From the NCBI GenBank assembly GCA_947247005.1, contig OX365952.1:46294722-46358721 (forward strand): 64,000 bases of DNA. The letters are read 5' to 3'. The notes under the pieces are model-generated. The model was not told the origin of the DNA and did not search any database. It was given only the letters and a program-made list of their open reading frames with translations. The stretch comes from Spisula solida (lineage: Eukaryota; Mollusca; Bivalvia; Venerida; Mactridae). Both the position numbers and the translations under genes were made by a program. Positions 37,040 through 50,777 of this stretch are shown in pieces; position 1 is the stretch's first letter, and each line of letters begins with the position of its first letter.

Positions 37040-37288
37040 TTAGCATTGACAAACTTTCTCTAATCTGATTATTGGCAAGATTGCTTCCGCAATAACGAAG
37101 TAGATGGACAAATTATGTAAATACAGAGATGACAAGTCTACCAATCTCACTTGGAGATCTCTCAAACCACAAGGTGATAATTGCAAATATATAAATCTAC
37201 ACTGAGAATGTAGATGCGTATGTGCAATGGCCTTACTTAATCTGGCAAATGCCACAATACAGAGCAGATACAATAGCAACATTCGCAA
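37040..37288 (-). pseudogene. Signal-peptide and LRR-like fragment, frameshifted (copy II)
   Basis: Same N-terminal part as 18,999-19,265 (MRMLLLYLLCIVAFARL), then a one-base deletion changes the frame after SSLYLHN. The copies therefore cannot encode the same protein. Confidence 0.3.
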
Positions 37289-39264
37289 CCCAGCTGTTAA
37301 GTGTTGTTCTTGTTCACCTTCGTGTTTGTCATTGTTGCGTGTGCTTGTGGTCTGTGATTTCCTTTCCGTTTTGTGTGTTACGTTTTTGCCTTACGTACCC
37401 CGTAGTTTCTGATGCGTGCTGCCTTCCCTGTCCGAATGGTTATACCGAAAAGAAAAATAAATAGATAGCAATTGCAAATCAGACATTAAATTAACCGCAT
37501 TATCCATATACAATAGAAAACACTAGTCAAGACGATTAAATTGTATCATATTGAGCCATAACTAGGTTTAGGTTAAGTATGGGTTTTTGGTTACACAGAG
37601 GTAATGATCCAAGTATCAATTTCATCTCCATGCTAGAATAAAGATGTTTAAATAATGGATTATGTAGGCGAAAGAAAGAGGTTTAAAATAATGAACCGTC
37701 ATTAAAATGAAAACTCTCTCATCCTAGTAAACAGATAATTTATCTCCGAAAAACGTAATTGACAGAAACTGTGACAGAACTGACTGAACTCGAAGCACTT
37801 ATTAACTCATTCTTTCCACGCAGATATTTGATTCACTGACGGTTCATGTTTATTTTTCTGACAACATGGTACCGTGGTATTCAAAACTACGCTAATTGTA
37901 TACGACAATACCACCATTACTGTCGTTTGACAATGTCTTATTAATATACTACTTAAGGTTATTCCGAAAAAAAGTGTAATATGACTATCCTTTTTATAGA
38001 AACAACTTTTTACATACGTAGTAAACTATGACAAAATGTGTTTGCCTGATAGAGACAAAGATAATGCTCATTCAGACAAGTCGGTCTTATCTTAACCTGA
38101 CACAACAAATAAGAGCTTTTGACAAAGCGTATATTTCAAGTGTTGTCGAGATGTCATATTATTGAACGAAACCTTTTGTGTCGGCTCAGGACAGCTTCTG
38201 ACGTATTTATAACGACTGTCAATATGCTGGATGCAATTACTGAAGTAAGGCCCGAGTTTAATGAGATAACGGTTGGAAACAGCAATCCATATTGATGTTG
38301 TTCTTAAAACTTTCTTTGATGACGACAATCCAGTTTCTTTCAATTCGTAATTGGCAGTCTATCGATTCTGACATTGCTGTATTAGGATTTATTATTTCTT
38401 TAGCATAATCCGCAAATTTGGAGAAATAAAAAAAATCAATGAATAATTGACTTCTTTTATCGATATCAGCTAATGCGCTTTGGAAAATGGCATTTACATG
38501 TAATAGGTTTGCATACTTATTGGCGATAGTTCAAGTTTGTATATGGCTTCATGAAAATACAAATATCAGTTGTCAAAATAATTAATATACTCGTAGTATT
38601 TGACAGGGTGTTTTTGTTTGTTTTATGTTTATTTGTTTGTCGGTATCAAAGGTTTTCTTCTGTCATAATATACTCAATTCTCTATAAAACCGTCAAAAAG
38701 GAGGAAGTTATATGTTCAGCATAGTAAAGTCAGCGCACAGCACAACACTAATAAAAGTGTTGATATATCAAAAACCATATTATGAGCATGTAGAGAAATG
38801 TCAGGAGTATTATTGACATCGCTTATGCATTTATACTCCTACCTTGTCTAGTCTCAATGGTATTAGATATCGCTTTAGGCGCATTGATTGGTTGAATTGT
38901 AATCAAGGACCAATGAAAACACGTGTGATAATTACCCCATACATTCTGTCACTTTAACTTATGTTCATTGCCCATTGTAGAATAAAAACCATCATATAAT
39001 ATTTCAATATATCATAAATAACATAATATAGTACAGATTATCTCCTGTTAACTAGATCTAATTAATAATACTGACCGGCATTACTAGGGATATATACGCA
39101 AACATTCATCAGTAAGCTGCTTAATTAAAATATAGACAATAGAGAGAACTGTTTGCTATAAAATAATATTAGTCAGGTACTGGCATTATGCTTCACTTTG
39201 TTTTAAGCTATTGATTCGTCCCCACACCCGTTGGTTAATTCATAGCAGTAATCATTTATCGTTA

Positions 39265-40703
39265 ATTTCTCCTTAACATACGCACTGTGTAGACTGTTAC
39301 TCGTAAAGCGGTAACTTTGTCTGTAAATTCTTTTATACACCCAGCCAACAAATTTGCATAATATAGCTTTGCAAATACCATGAAATTGCTTAACTCAAAG
39401 AAGGAATGTAATTAAAGCAATGTGAAGATCTTCGACCATATGCGTTAAATGTGACACCTCATTAACCGCCACTTGATTACTGTTCAAGGTCGCGTGCTAT
39501 TCTCATGCAATCACGTGCTGCACATAGTCCTAATAGATTAATCTGTTGGCATGCAGCGCCAAAGACAAGTACACAAATACTAGACATTGTATTAAGGCTG
39601 TGTGGCTTAAATACATTCTGTAATTTTCTGGATTAATAAAAGATTGGCAACGTATCTCGGAAGTTACTTACGATTCAACAATAGACAAAGCAATCCAGTT
39701 TTATTATGGTAATGGGTTGCACTCAGAGGCATTATGAACACATTGACTAGCTTACATTTGTATCGTAGTTTTCATGCAACCGTCGATGCTAATACAATCC
39801 GCTTGTAACAACAAAACGTTCATTTGGCAATCATTGGACAAGCTGATTAGCTCATACTTCATGGAACAAGCAAAACAAGTGACATCAAAACAAATAACAC
39901 ATAAAACGTCTGAAAAAGTACTTAGAGTTTATGCAATACATGATATATGTTAATACATTTTACAAATGAACTAGGTACTTCAATAGTCAGTTTGTACTTT
40001 AGGCATTACGTTTTAGTATACCCTATATTTGTAAGAATTCAGGCAACCTTTACAAATACTTTATTTAATATTACTATTTTCTTGAAGGAGGAGGTCATTG
40101 ATCAATTTTGCAGGCAACAAACCAAGTGATCACGTACTTATCACTGTCTCGGTCGATCGTAAAAGCAACAACAACAACAATGTTATTGTCATATTACAAT
40201 AGCACTAAACTAAGCGCTGCACCAAACATATTTATTACATTGTATTTCCTTATTTCTTGGAATCAGATACAGACAAAACAAACAATAACAATTTGTAATT
40301 CAATCACACTGCTGAGAATGTGTTTGGTTATCAGGAATAATGTTTAGTAATTCTCCAGAACAACTTGTTACAAAACATAATGATATCACAAGTTTTGATG
40401 TTTTTGTCGTATATGTCAGTAGGTCAAGGGTAACAGTAATTTCCAGTGCCTGAAATTGTTAATTTTACCCACAAAGGTTTGTGTTATTTATTTCATTACC
40501 CCGAACTTTTTTCAAGAAAACACAGTAACAAACTTACAATCAACCTGTAACCGTAAAAACGACCCGTCACGTGGTACTATTGACGTTACAGTAAAGATGT
40601 TCCCTGTTTGCCAATGGGAAATTAACATTACGAAAAACGTGAGGGGTAATAATGTAAAATGACAGTGTAAAACTTTATACATAAATTAGAATAAAACATA
40701 TAA
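39265..40703. other. 1.44-kb segment private to copy II
   Basis: Copy I joins 'atcatttatcgtta' to 'agcagcaaccaacagaaac' directly (22,246-22,290). Copy II has 1.44 kb more here. It holds several 60-80 codon frames but no splice-flanked exon and no recognisable protein. Possible inserted element with undefined ends, or a deletion in copy I. Confidence 0.7.
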
Positions 40704-42274
40704 TAACAAATCGGAGAGGCAAGGAAGCAATCAACAGAAACAGCAGAGAACTAACAGCACAAAATGAACTCACGAAAAAGAAAAATCAAATATCACAAGT
40801 TGACGAAAGCTATGGTATTTAGTTACATGTTGTATGTGGGTACTCTTTCAGCAAATGCTGGTACACAGAGAACTTTTTAAAATGTCTTGATGCAGCTCTA
40901 GGTTAGGCAACTATTTATGCTATACTAAATATCAGCGAATTGAGTAAATTTGCTAATTTGCTAAACCCTTTATACACAGTACGTACCAGAAGTGATTTCA
41001 AGAATTTATTAATAAGTAGGTTAATAACATTACTAAATAGAACATGTTTCGTATCTTCGTGCTCTCATAAATAATTAAATAATGACGTGTTTCTTTGTTT
41101 TGATGGCATACAATATAATACTGGTCTAAGTATAAACCAGTTTGATGCCGCCTTCGATAATAAAATAAATGAACAACTTTGCTTTTTTACTACTACTGCC
41201 AGACACTTGGTTTTTTTCTCATTATAATAACATGTATTTTGCTCGTCTAGAATAAACACATTAAGCATTCCTTTCATCATTGCAATGGCGTATTTGTTAA
41301 ATGCTTTATTCTGAAAACGTGCATTACGTTTTGTTTTAAATTATCGGTCTGTAGTAATTATGAATTTCTTAATAATGTCTTACAATACCTACTCTCATAA
41401 CGAACAAGAACTTTAAAAGTCACAGCGACAAAACACCAGACTCCTCACATCGACAGCCTGCCGATCAGTCAAAGATATAGCAGACAACAGTGTATCACGA
41501 GGCCAACCAAACAATCTTCAAAAGGAAAGGTACAGAGAGACTGACTCGTTAAGTAAGCGTAACTTCAGCGTATGCTAGCGTTTTTGGATTTTATAGTTTA
41601 CAACGGTAATGTGTGAAAGTGCCATAACAGAAAATGCTACGACAGGTACGACATTTAAAATAGATGGACATATTTGGAGCCAAAACAGATCTCTATCAAT
41701 GGAAAGAAACTTGATTAAATGAATGCCAATGACACATGGGTGGCTTCAAATGACAAAAAAGCAGCCAGAGTCTTTGAAAACATTAGCATGACTATTTAAA
41801 AAGTCGAATATTAGGACAGGTGAGTTGGCTATAGTGCTGCCTATGTTTCTTAAAACAGATATTCCGGGAAAATGCCAATTTCTGCAATATTGCACTAGAA
41901 GGTAATATTGCGATAAATGTAGCTGTTAAAAAGTATTTTAGTTTAACTACGAGTACCATGCAAAAAACAAATTGGCTGGCTATTAACATCTTTCCTGTTG
42001 GCTTTGACAATGTTTTAAAATCTCTTTACTTGTGTGCATGAAATTGAGGTAGGCGTGTTTTAATTGGAGTCCGCTAATCTATTCGAAAGTTTGAACGTTC
42101 TTATACATGTAACTATTGGTGATTTGTCCGCGGGGTTTTCCGACAAACTTACAAATTATCTCAAAATTTACTGATCTCAACGACATACAAAACTATGTAC
42201 GCCTGAGATATTTCGTTTCAGATGCATGTTTTATCCCCAGCCGAAGGCGAAGGGATATAGTAATAGTATGCGAC

Positions 42275-42325
42275 CGTTCGTTCGTTCGTTCGTCCGTCCG
42301 TCCGTCCGTTCGTTCATCCGTCCAA
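42275..42325. repeat. CGTT/CGTC microsatellite
   Basis: Four-base repeat array switching from cgtt units to cgtc units and back, inside the inserted element. It generates spurious Arg/Ser/Thr-rich frames on both strands. Confidence 0.95.
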
Positions 42326-42359
42326 TATCTTGTCCGAAGCATAACTCTTAAACTATTTG

Positions 42360-42640
42360 AGGTATTGACTTGAAACTTGGTATGTGAATAGATGACAACT
42401 AGGGCAAGAGCATTGACCAAGAACCATAACTCTATATGGCCCAGTTTTGAAATTATCTCCCCTTTTTATTTTAAAAGAATGTTTTTGTCCAGAGCATAGC
42501 ATTTGAGGTATTGACTTGAAACGTGGAAGGTGAATAGACAGCAACTAGGAGAAGTGCAGTGACCAAGAACCATACCTCTATATGGCACAGTTTTGAAATT
42601 ATCTCCCTTTGTTTAATTTGGAAATAATTTTGACAAATTC
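42360..42640. repeat. 146-bp direct duplication within the insertion
   Basis: 'aggtattgacttgaaac' occurs at 42,360 and again at 42,506, each followed by matching stretches (gaccaagaaccata, tatggc.cagttttgaaa, ttatctccc). The repeated 'ttatctcccttt' is the reverse complement of the AAAGGGAGATAA-like motif common in molluscan repeats (recollection). Confidence 0.85.
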
Positions 42641-42685
42641 CTGAGGGTCGTGGGTTCAAAACCTACTGGGACCAATTATTATTTT
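42640..42685 (+). repeat. tRNA-like box B fragment
   Basis: 'gtgggttcaaaacctac' matches the box B consensus GGTTCRANNCC at 42,653-42,663 and is followed by an A/T-rich tail. No upstream box A is visible, so at most this is a truncated SINE head. Confidence 0.35.
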
Positions 42686-43355
42686 TTATTTATTTTTTAA
42701 GTGTTTATGTAATACTTTGTATTTAATCATGCATTTATGCTGTTATATGGTGGAAAATATTTTTAAAAAATGGGGTCATACAAAATGTTATATCTTGATA
42801 ATTTCAAGGTGAACCTGTATTTTATTTGGTCTAAGTTTGTGTATAACAGTATAAAGAAAATGTTTGGGTAATCAATAGTGATATATGCCCATTGATTGGA
42901 GTTTTATTCAGGAATTTAGACATTATATATTTTGTAGTATGAAAAAACTCACAACAGTTTACAACTATGTTGGTAATAAAATTACATGAACATAACTATC
43001 TTAAATAGTATTTTCTGCTTGTGATTGATTTTGTTTTTATTAATATAACTATTAGACACATGGGAAACCATTTCATTTTAAAAGTTAAATTAAAATTGAT
43101 GATGTTATAGACATTTTTGTTGTTAGTATTATCCTAACATTTTTCGACTAATTGCAATTATCGGGGTACTCAACCAAAACATTTTCCCTTCTATTGAACT
43201 CTGCTGCCTGGTTCCATTTCATTAATTAACTATTTATTTATTTTCCCTAATATCTCTTTCCTTCATTTTATATCTAGCCTGTTTCTATTTAGACCCGTAA
43301 GTGGCAATCATATACGGCGGGGGATGGTCATGTGATCATGGCTCTTGTGTACTTT

Positions 43356-45369
43356 GATGCAAGTAAGATATATTTCTGACGTGTTCGCTATAAGACAAAA
43401 CACTATTTTAATTTCCGGAATTAATTTCTGCGGTACAGTCGCGAAGCGCAGAAACAAATTGTACAAATGAATATATCTCGTTACCCTGATTGTTTAAATA
43501 CAGTTTGTGTATATATTATACAGTATGAAATAAGGGATCGTGTTCACTGTACTAGTCAAAACAAAGTTCTGTTCTGGCATAATCAGCATTTTCAGCACTA
43601 AAATTGTATAAAAGAAGTAAAATTTCGATCAATTGTACGTAGTTTCGTATTATCAATCTTAAACACACATTAAGACGAATGCTTAAGCCTTTAGCAACTG
43701 TTGTCAAATGAGACGGTAACATCTTTCCTGACTTCAATCTTTATTTCCCAGACATTTCCATCAAATTCGAGAATTTCACACCAATTTAGCGATCATTGTC
43801 TTGGTGAGTTCCTTAATGGTGCATTTCTCTTTGCCTATTAAAGTGCAGGCACATTTGCGAAGCTTGTTCTATATTTTAACAAAATCGATGACCTGAGATT
43901 CGATAGATCTAAAACGGAAATGGAAAAAAGCAACGTATTACATTCGATTGCCCGACTACAAGTAATATAAATACATTCACAGCAGCTAATGACCGAAAAA
44001 TGAACTTGAAATGACATGACATTTGTATTGTTCCTTTGTACAAATAATGAGGACACGACATGAATCTGAGGCATCACGCGCTAAGGAGGATACGTACCCT
44101 CAACAAAACGAGGACAGCGAGCACCTCAACAGCAGTACTTCAAAGTACTAGAGTACTAGACACATGTGTCAAATGAGTGAGAGGTAATTCCGAGCTTGGA
44201 GCAGTCACAGCCATGTAACGTCACATAAACAGTACCCTTCGGTGTACGTGTATTTAGTTTTAACAAGAGTTTATATTAAACGAAATTAGACTGAAAGCTG
44301 AAAATACAACATTGTGTGGTTTCAAGAAACACAATAAAGCTAACAGTGATGCGATAAATTATGTTGTTACCCTTTAAGCTAATATTATATCTGCAATTAT
44401 GAGAAATGGTCGTAAAAGTATCACAAATGAGAATAAGATATAAACGAGCTAGAGAAGAAACCCCTTTAACGAATGTGCAGACTGTCAAGAATGTAGACTA
44501 ATATAAAATCATAGTCTCGAGACAGTCGTATTTACCTATAACTGAGGCTTAATTTCGTCAAAGGTTTTTTCTAGTTTGGCTTGTCTTTCGTGTTTGTTGT
44601 GAAATTATTATTCCACACATTTACTGAATTTTATGAACAACAGGCAAACATTTGATACCACCGGGTGGTTTGATACATCTTCTAGCTATAGTATCATCAC
44701 ATATCGGGACTAACGTAACTTTGGCTCATTGCTGACTAAGCACATAAGTTTTGTCAATTGGTGAGAAATTAGATTGGGACCAATGCTAGATGATATCTCT
44801 TCGGTTTCGATTACGCCGAAAGATATGAACTCATCAAGGAAATTCATAAGTTGAAACACCATTCGATCCTTATGTGTTGGTACAGTCAAGTAATCAGTAC
44901 ATGTTTCCTTTATACAGTGACAAAAATCGGGGACGTGAGATTTAACCAATGCTGACATAACGAGTTTCAACGGTAACTACTAGGATGCAACAGTCCTTTA
45001 TGTTTGTTCATCCAATACGTATCACATCTTTTCCTATCAAAGTAAAGGTCACAAAATCGAGTGACAGGATTGCCAATATAGCATTGCACACCATAGAGCT
45101 ATAGAGATTTGTTGAATGCGAAATTAGTTCTTGGAGCTTAATTTAATCAGAGTGTTATAACATTGTATCATGAAGCTTAAAACATTGACCCGCGTGGCTC
45201 TTGTAACAGTCACACGATTTAAAGATATTGTTTGTGCGTTAAAATGTATTGCATTTTTACAAATATTACAATTGTTATTTAAAATTGATAATAGTAATTA
45301 CTATATACAGGTAGTTTTATCGCTCACTTAAGCCATGAACATATACCCAGTCTTCCCCTTAAAACCTTT
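43356..45369. repeat. A sub-repeat, first unit (copy III)
   Basis: Nearly identical to 272-1,999, with only about one difference per 60-100 bases in the first kilobase. It retains a 290-bp stretch (about 44,468-44,757) lost in copy I. That stretch matches the second-type A unit, so the copy I version is a deletion. Confidence 0.87.
44710..44970 (-). pseudogene. Unidentified coding-like fragment in A repeat (copy III)
   Basis: Partner of the 1,386-1,601 frame. It extends further at its C-terminal side (86 codons) because copy III kept the 290-bp stretch deleted in copy I. No family is recognised. The substitutions between the two copies are not biased to silent positions, so there is no present selection that I can see. 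Confidence 0.3.
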
Positions 45370-47165
45370 CTCTCCAAAGATACAGATATCAACGACATAC
45401 AAAAACTATGTCCGCCTGAGAGAATTTCGTTTCATAAGCATTATGTATTTTGTTGTAAGGAAAGTTAGATACATTTCAGACGTTTTCGCTATAAGACAAA
45501 ATAAAAAAAATACTATTTTTATAATTTAGTCATGAATCACAGAAAACGCAGAAATAAAAAAGACATAATTTACCAGCAGTACAAATTGTACAAATGAATT
45601 GATCTTGTAACCTTGATTGTTTAAATATTGGGTATATATTATACCGTATGAGATAAGGAAGTCTATTGAACAAGTCGTCATAAAGTTTTATTTTGGCATA
45701 ATAAAGATTGTATCAGAGAAGTAAAATTCCGATCAATTGTACGTAGATTTGTATTATCAATCGTAGTCACACATTAAGACGAATGTTTAAGCCTCTAGCA
45801 ACTGTTGTCAAATGAGGTGGTAACATCTTTCCTGACTTCAATCATTATTTCTCAGACATTTCCATCAAATTCGAGAATTTCACACCAATTTAGCGATCAT
45901 TGTCGTGGTGAGTTCCTTAATGATACATTTCTCTTTGCCTATTAAAGTGCAGGCATATTTGCGAAGCTTGCTCTATATTTTAACAAAACCCATGACCTGA
46001 GATTCGATCGAGACGGATCTAAAACGGAAATGGGAAAAGCACCTTATTACAGGCGATTGCCCGACTAAAAGGAAATACAAATACATTCGCGGCAGTTAAT
46101 AACCAAATAAGAACTTGAAATGACATGTATTGTTCATTTGTTCAAATAATGAGGTCAAGACATGAATCTGAGGCATCACGCGCTAAGGGGGAAACATACA
46201 CTCCACAAGACGAGGATAGCGAGCACCTCTAGTACAGTACCTCACTAGACACATGTTTGGACATCAGTGGGAGGCAATTCCGAGCGTAAAGCAATCACAG
46301 CTATGCAACGTCTCGAAAACAGTACACTTCCTCGTACGTGTATTTAGTTTTAACAAGAGTTTATATTAAACGAAATTAGAATGAAAACTGAAAATACAAC
46401 ATTGTGTGGTTTCAAATAACACAATAAAGCTAACAGTGACGGGAGAAATTATGTTGTTACCCTTTCAGCTCATACATGTATTAAATCTGCAATTATGAGA
46501 AATGGTCGCAAAAGTATCACAAATGAGAATTAGATATAAACGAGCTAGAGAAGAAACCCCTTTAACGAATGTGCAGATTGCCAGGAATGAACACTAATAT
46601 AACATCATAGTCTCGAGACAGTCGTAATTACCAATAACTGAGGCTTAATTTCGCCATAGGTATTTTTCTAGTTTGGCTTGTCTTCCGTGCTTGCTGTGAA
46701 AATATCATTCCAAACATTTCCTGAATTTTATGCACAACACGCAAACATTTGATAACACGGAGTGGTTAGATACACTAGCTATAGTATCATCACATATCAG
46801 GACTAACGTGACTTTGGCCCAATGATGACTAAGCATTTTATTTTTGTTGAATTTGAAATGAGTACTTGGGGCTTATTCTAATCTGAGTGTGGTAATCTTG
46901 TATCATGACACTTAAAACATTGACCCGCGTGGCTCTTCTAACATTTTACACGATTTAAAGAGATTGTTTGTGCGTTGAAGTGTAATGAAATTTACAAATA
47001 TAACAGTTGTTATTTAGAATAAATAACAGTAATTACTATACACGTATACCGGTAGTTATATCGCGCACTTAAGTCATGAACAGATACCGAGTCTTCCCCT
47101 TTAACACATTCCATGGATTGCCAACACCTCAATCATTTCAATTCAGTTTTAAAAAGAAGTAGGTA
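45370..47165. repeat. A sub-repeat, second unit (copy III)
   Basis: Tandem to the preceding unit and collinear with 2,000-3,785. It continues directly into 'gtaggtattatctaatatc', the empty form of the insertion site that is occupied in copy I at 3,788-4,050. Confidence 0.87.
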
Positions 47166-48392
47166 TTATCTAATATCTGATATTTATCATTTGAATTGAC
47201 TGCTACTTGCGCTTAATATCAAGATCTGCGATAATTACAAGGGCAGATGCTCGTGTTCTAATGACACTCGCGTGGGTCAATCAAACAGCCATTAGCCCCA
47301 AAGGACGAGGCTTTTTAAATACTTTGGCAACAGTTAATAAGTTTTAAACGAATATTCCAATTACACTTTCTGTGAAGTTGTTGAAGATTGTGAATTATGC
47401 AGTTACAGACTATGATTGGATTAAGAGAATATCAGTTGTTGGCAAGGTGTTGTAACAAACCATAACCAGTCGTCCCATGTTGCATCAAGTATCATCTTTC
47501 GTCTTTGTAATCTATATTGATGGAACGTATGTGAAACTTGGCAGGGTTGTGACATAATATTGAATTGGCAACATTTTCTGTGCACGGAATTCTATGCACG
47601 CTTCCGTAACATTTAATTTATCAACTATGTAATGAACTTAACAACTTGTCTCATGATAGAGAGCTGTCCAGAAAACATATATTGTAAATTCCCTTTCAAT
47701 TCTACTATCTTTTACCAATCTCTAAGTTAATAAAACACTACTCTGAGCGGAGAGCATCGACCTTAAAGCAATACTTTATTCTGCCGTGGCATACATAAAT
47801 CTTGAAGTGTTTAAGACATGTTCAATAAAACGGTAAACAGAATGTTTGTTTTGATTAAAAATAAATGTCTTCGTTTTAAGTAAAGGATGTAATTCAAATA
47901 TAAAAGTTACATAGATATGAAACAAAGAAAACCGCATTCACAAAAGATGTAAACAGATTGAACAGGGAAGTTAGCACTCAGTATAAATAGAAGAGCACGT
48001 AAGGTACAACGAAGAACACACAAAAACATAGAGCGCAAGTGCATGTTACAATGACAAGCATAACATTATACAAGAAAAGTGAATCTTAACAACTACTGAA
48101 ATCGACCCATGCCCACGCATATCCATAGTTCAATAAATGAAATAATGAAATGAATAGCAAAAAGAACTGACAATGATTTATCTAACAATACAATAACACA
48201 TCAATATGTGAAAAAAATTACAGAAATTTCAAAGGCTTTACAGATGTTTTCAAAGCACACACATGCAATTGCACAAGAAAATCAAATGTTGAATCATATT
48301 GCGTCCATATTTTATGGATTCTGGCGGCCACTAACATTACAGTTTATACCCATCTACCACTCGTGTATATCTGACAAATCCTTTGATAGATT

Positions 48393-48826
48393 ATAGGAAT
48401 CCATCATGAGCTTCTGTGTAGGATAAGGATATCTCATCCGAGGGGTCGGATTTTAACCAGGGACGAGGCTTGCTGAGTTCCTGGACAAAAATTCAGACTC
48501 CGAGGGTGAGATTATTTTTCTCCCACGTAATTTGAGAAAATTGGACTTTATCGCATTATCTAGCTTTCATGTCGTCAACATGACGTCATCTTAACGTGCT
48601 GTTTGCCGTAAGTTCTCATTCAAAACAATCATTAGTAATAACGTAAATAAAGCATACGCTGTTATGTTATGCTCAAGATTGAGTTTTTAAATGTTATAGA
48701 GCCTATTGGTGTTCGTCTTCATTAGCTTTATATCGCCGTAAACACGTAAATCCCGAAACTAAGGTCGGAATGAAATCACGCGCGGCGGTCGCTTATGTAA
48801 GATAGATGTTGCAACATTAACATCAT
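48393..48826. mobile_element. 0.43-kb insertion private to copy III
   Basis: Copies I and II read through from 'tctttgatag' to 'atagc.taat.ttat' without it. The insert has a different base composition (more G+C), words such as 'ccgaggggtcggatttt', 'ggacgaggcttgctgag' and 'gagggtgagattattt', and a CRE octamer TGACGTCA at 48,581-48,588. No terminal repeats or target duplication resolved. It resembles dispersed repeats I recall from bivalves. Confidence 0.55.
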
Positions 48827-49321
48827 GCGAAATATAGCTCTAATGTTTTTCTAATGTCTTTTAGATGAAAATCTAATATTTAAGGAAAAAGGATTTAATT
48901 TAAAAAAAATCAAAATAATAACAATACATTAAGGCATATTATTTCGACAAAAAAAACAATATAAATAAATACCAATTTAGAGGCATAGAAAATAAATAAC
49001 ATCATATTGTTTAATTTTTATCATATCGATATTCGTACCCTACAAGCTCTCGTTTTGTAATATATTTCTCAATACGCTTAAATGTTTTAAATGAGCATTT
49101 GTTGTCCATTTTCCCTTCAATTTATGTTTATAATTGGTCATTGCTTAACTACACTCTGTACATGCTAATCAATCGGACAGGGAAGTAATCTCTCAACTTA
49201 CAACAGCAGTTCACGAAATTCACAAAAAAGAAAAATCCTTGATTAAAAGAACAAGTCCAACCATGTAAGTGGACAAGAAAAATGAAACTGAAAAGCGACA
49301 AATTATGACACTCTACCTAAG

Positions 49322-49650
49322 TTTTGTAGACATACATGGGCATATGTATTATGCAACAAAATAATAATACCAACAATGATATAAAACGACCATACCATAG
49401 TTTGGCCCTCGCAGTGATATCCCACTAAATATAAGAAATTGTCTCAATATTTGAAGAATTCTACTTTTTTTACATTCAAATCCTATTATTGTGCATTTAG
49501 CCTAATTTTATGTTAAAATAAAGTATTTTCCAAGTAAAGGTACAATGTTTTCGTCAATAGTTGCGAATTCCGGCGTATATTGTATGCACGATGTCTATTG
49601 GTTACTTTTCGTTATGCCTGTATTCATTCACATTCTTTTAAAGTGTAACT
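49322..49650. other. Copy III-specific sequence replacing the copy I/II repeat
   Basis: Between 'atgacactctacctaa' and 'tgtgacaattgacgtttcc', copy III has 330 bp unrelated to the GACAGGG-family repeat found there in copies I and II. AT-rich, no gene. Confidence 0.6.
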
Positions 49651-50224
49651 GTTGTGACAATTGACGTTTCCAGGATCATGCAACGTTGGTGAAGGCTTTG
49701 AGTAATGTACGGCTAATGGAGATAAGCGCTGTGGGTGGTTAATTATGCACGAGCATTCATCACTTATCATCCTGGATAAAATCATAAAAGTGCAGATTAA
49801 AATTCACGTACATATCGTTAATTGCATGCAGTACTCAATGCGCCCGTGATAATTATGAATGAATAATTATACTATGTATGACACTCTCACAACTACTTGG
49901 TGAGTTTTGATACTACTGGTCGTCTTGAAAGAAATATTCGACCTGGAATGACTGTACAACGATCTGCTATAACGTATCCTAGTAGTTTGACAGTTCATGA
50001 AACCAGACAATATCAGACATATGTCCGTTGGGACTACACACATAATTATATGCCATACGTCAAGATAGACTGGTGTGGTTTACTTGGTAATTTAATGGCC
50101 ACAAGAATGACCAATGTTTGTCTAGTACATTATTTGTCTAGTTGTTCCGGTAATGATTCCGTCGATTGTTTTATGCCAAGAAGAATCTAGCGCTCCTTAT
50201 TTATTTTGTCTGTCTATTACTGAT

Positions 50225-50437
50225 AACAAGAAATTTGTCGCAGTTCAAAAAGTTAGCGAGATCTAAAATCTGAATTTCAGACACTTGGCGAGCGGAAAAA
50301 GCGTTTTTGTTATTTTTATTATAGTTCTTTGTTGGCAAAACTTTACACTTCATGATATATTTAGCGGATTAAGCGTTTCCGCGAATTTCGCCAATATTTC
50401 AACATCGCTAACTCAACCTTTTATACGGTATCTCAGG
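50225..50437 (-). repeat. TACCGTATAAG-family repeat (copy III)
   Basis: Orthologous position to 6,700-6,907, slightly more diverged. Confidence 0.55.
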
Positions 50438-50777
50438 AAAATAGCCCATAATGTTATGGTCTGCAATTTGCCTTACGACCAATATCCAGGGCACATTTAT
50501 CATAGTCTAACGTCTAATAACGGACAAGGTAAAGAGGTTATGTAAAGAGGTAAATGGCACTTGACTTTAAGGAGAATCAAGCATCACCAGAGATGGACAT
50601 AATCTAGACAAACTATTTAAGCTTATTGATGTACAAGTAGATACTTGAGTAAACATACGTTATTCTGTAATCGGAAGGTGATCAGTCATATAGCTCATTA
50701 GATCATAGACGAACAACAATTCTAAGGATAGACTGATGGCAACAAAACAACTCTGAAGGCTTTTTACTTCGCTGTAT

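Larger units (their letters stand above)
23731..42150. repeat. Tandem macro-repeat, copy II
   Basis: Second direct copy, about 18.4 kb. It begins with a single A sub-repeat (ctctccaaagatacag at 23,731) and ends where the next A sub-repeat starts near 42,150. Relative to copy I it lacks the nested MITE (10,685-11,424), the segments equivalent to 9,385-9,895, 12,116-13,885 and about 20,680-21,640, and the second units of two local duplications. It has private sequence at 26,143-26,575 and 39,265-40,703. Confidence 0.93.
42227..43355. mobile_element. 1.13-kb insertion in an A repeat, flanked by GATGCA
   Basis: Interrupts an A sub-repeat: the left flank (42,151-42,226) and right flank (43,356 on) together make one A unit. 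The 6-bp sequence GATGCA occurs on both sides (42,221-42,226 and 43,356-43,361), as for a target-site duplication. The insert contains 'ccgaaggcgaagggatatag', a CGTT/CGTC microsatellite, a 146-bp internal duplication and a tRNA-like box B. No transposase frame is visible, so it is non-autonomous or composite. Similar 'ccgaaggcgaaggg' repeats are, to my recollection, frequent in bivalve genomes; this was not checked. Confidence 0.7.

Noticed and set aside
42193..42420. Arg/Thr/Glu-rich frames on both strands
   Set aside because: Translation of the CGTT/CGTC microsatellite and its neighbour repeat.
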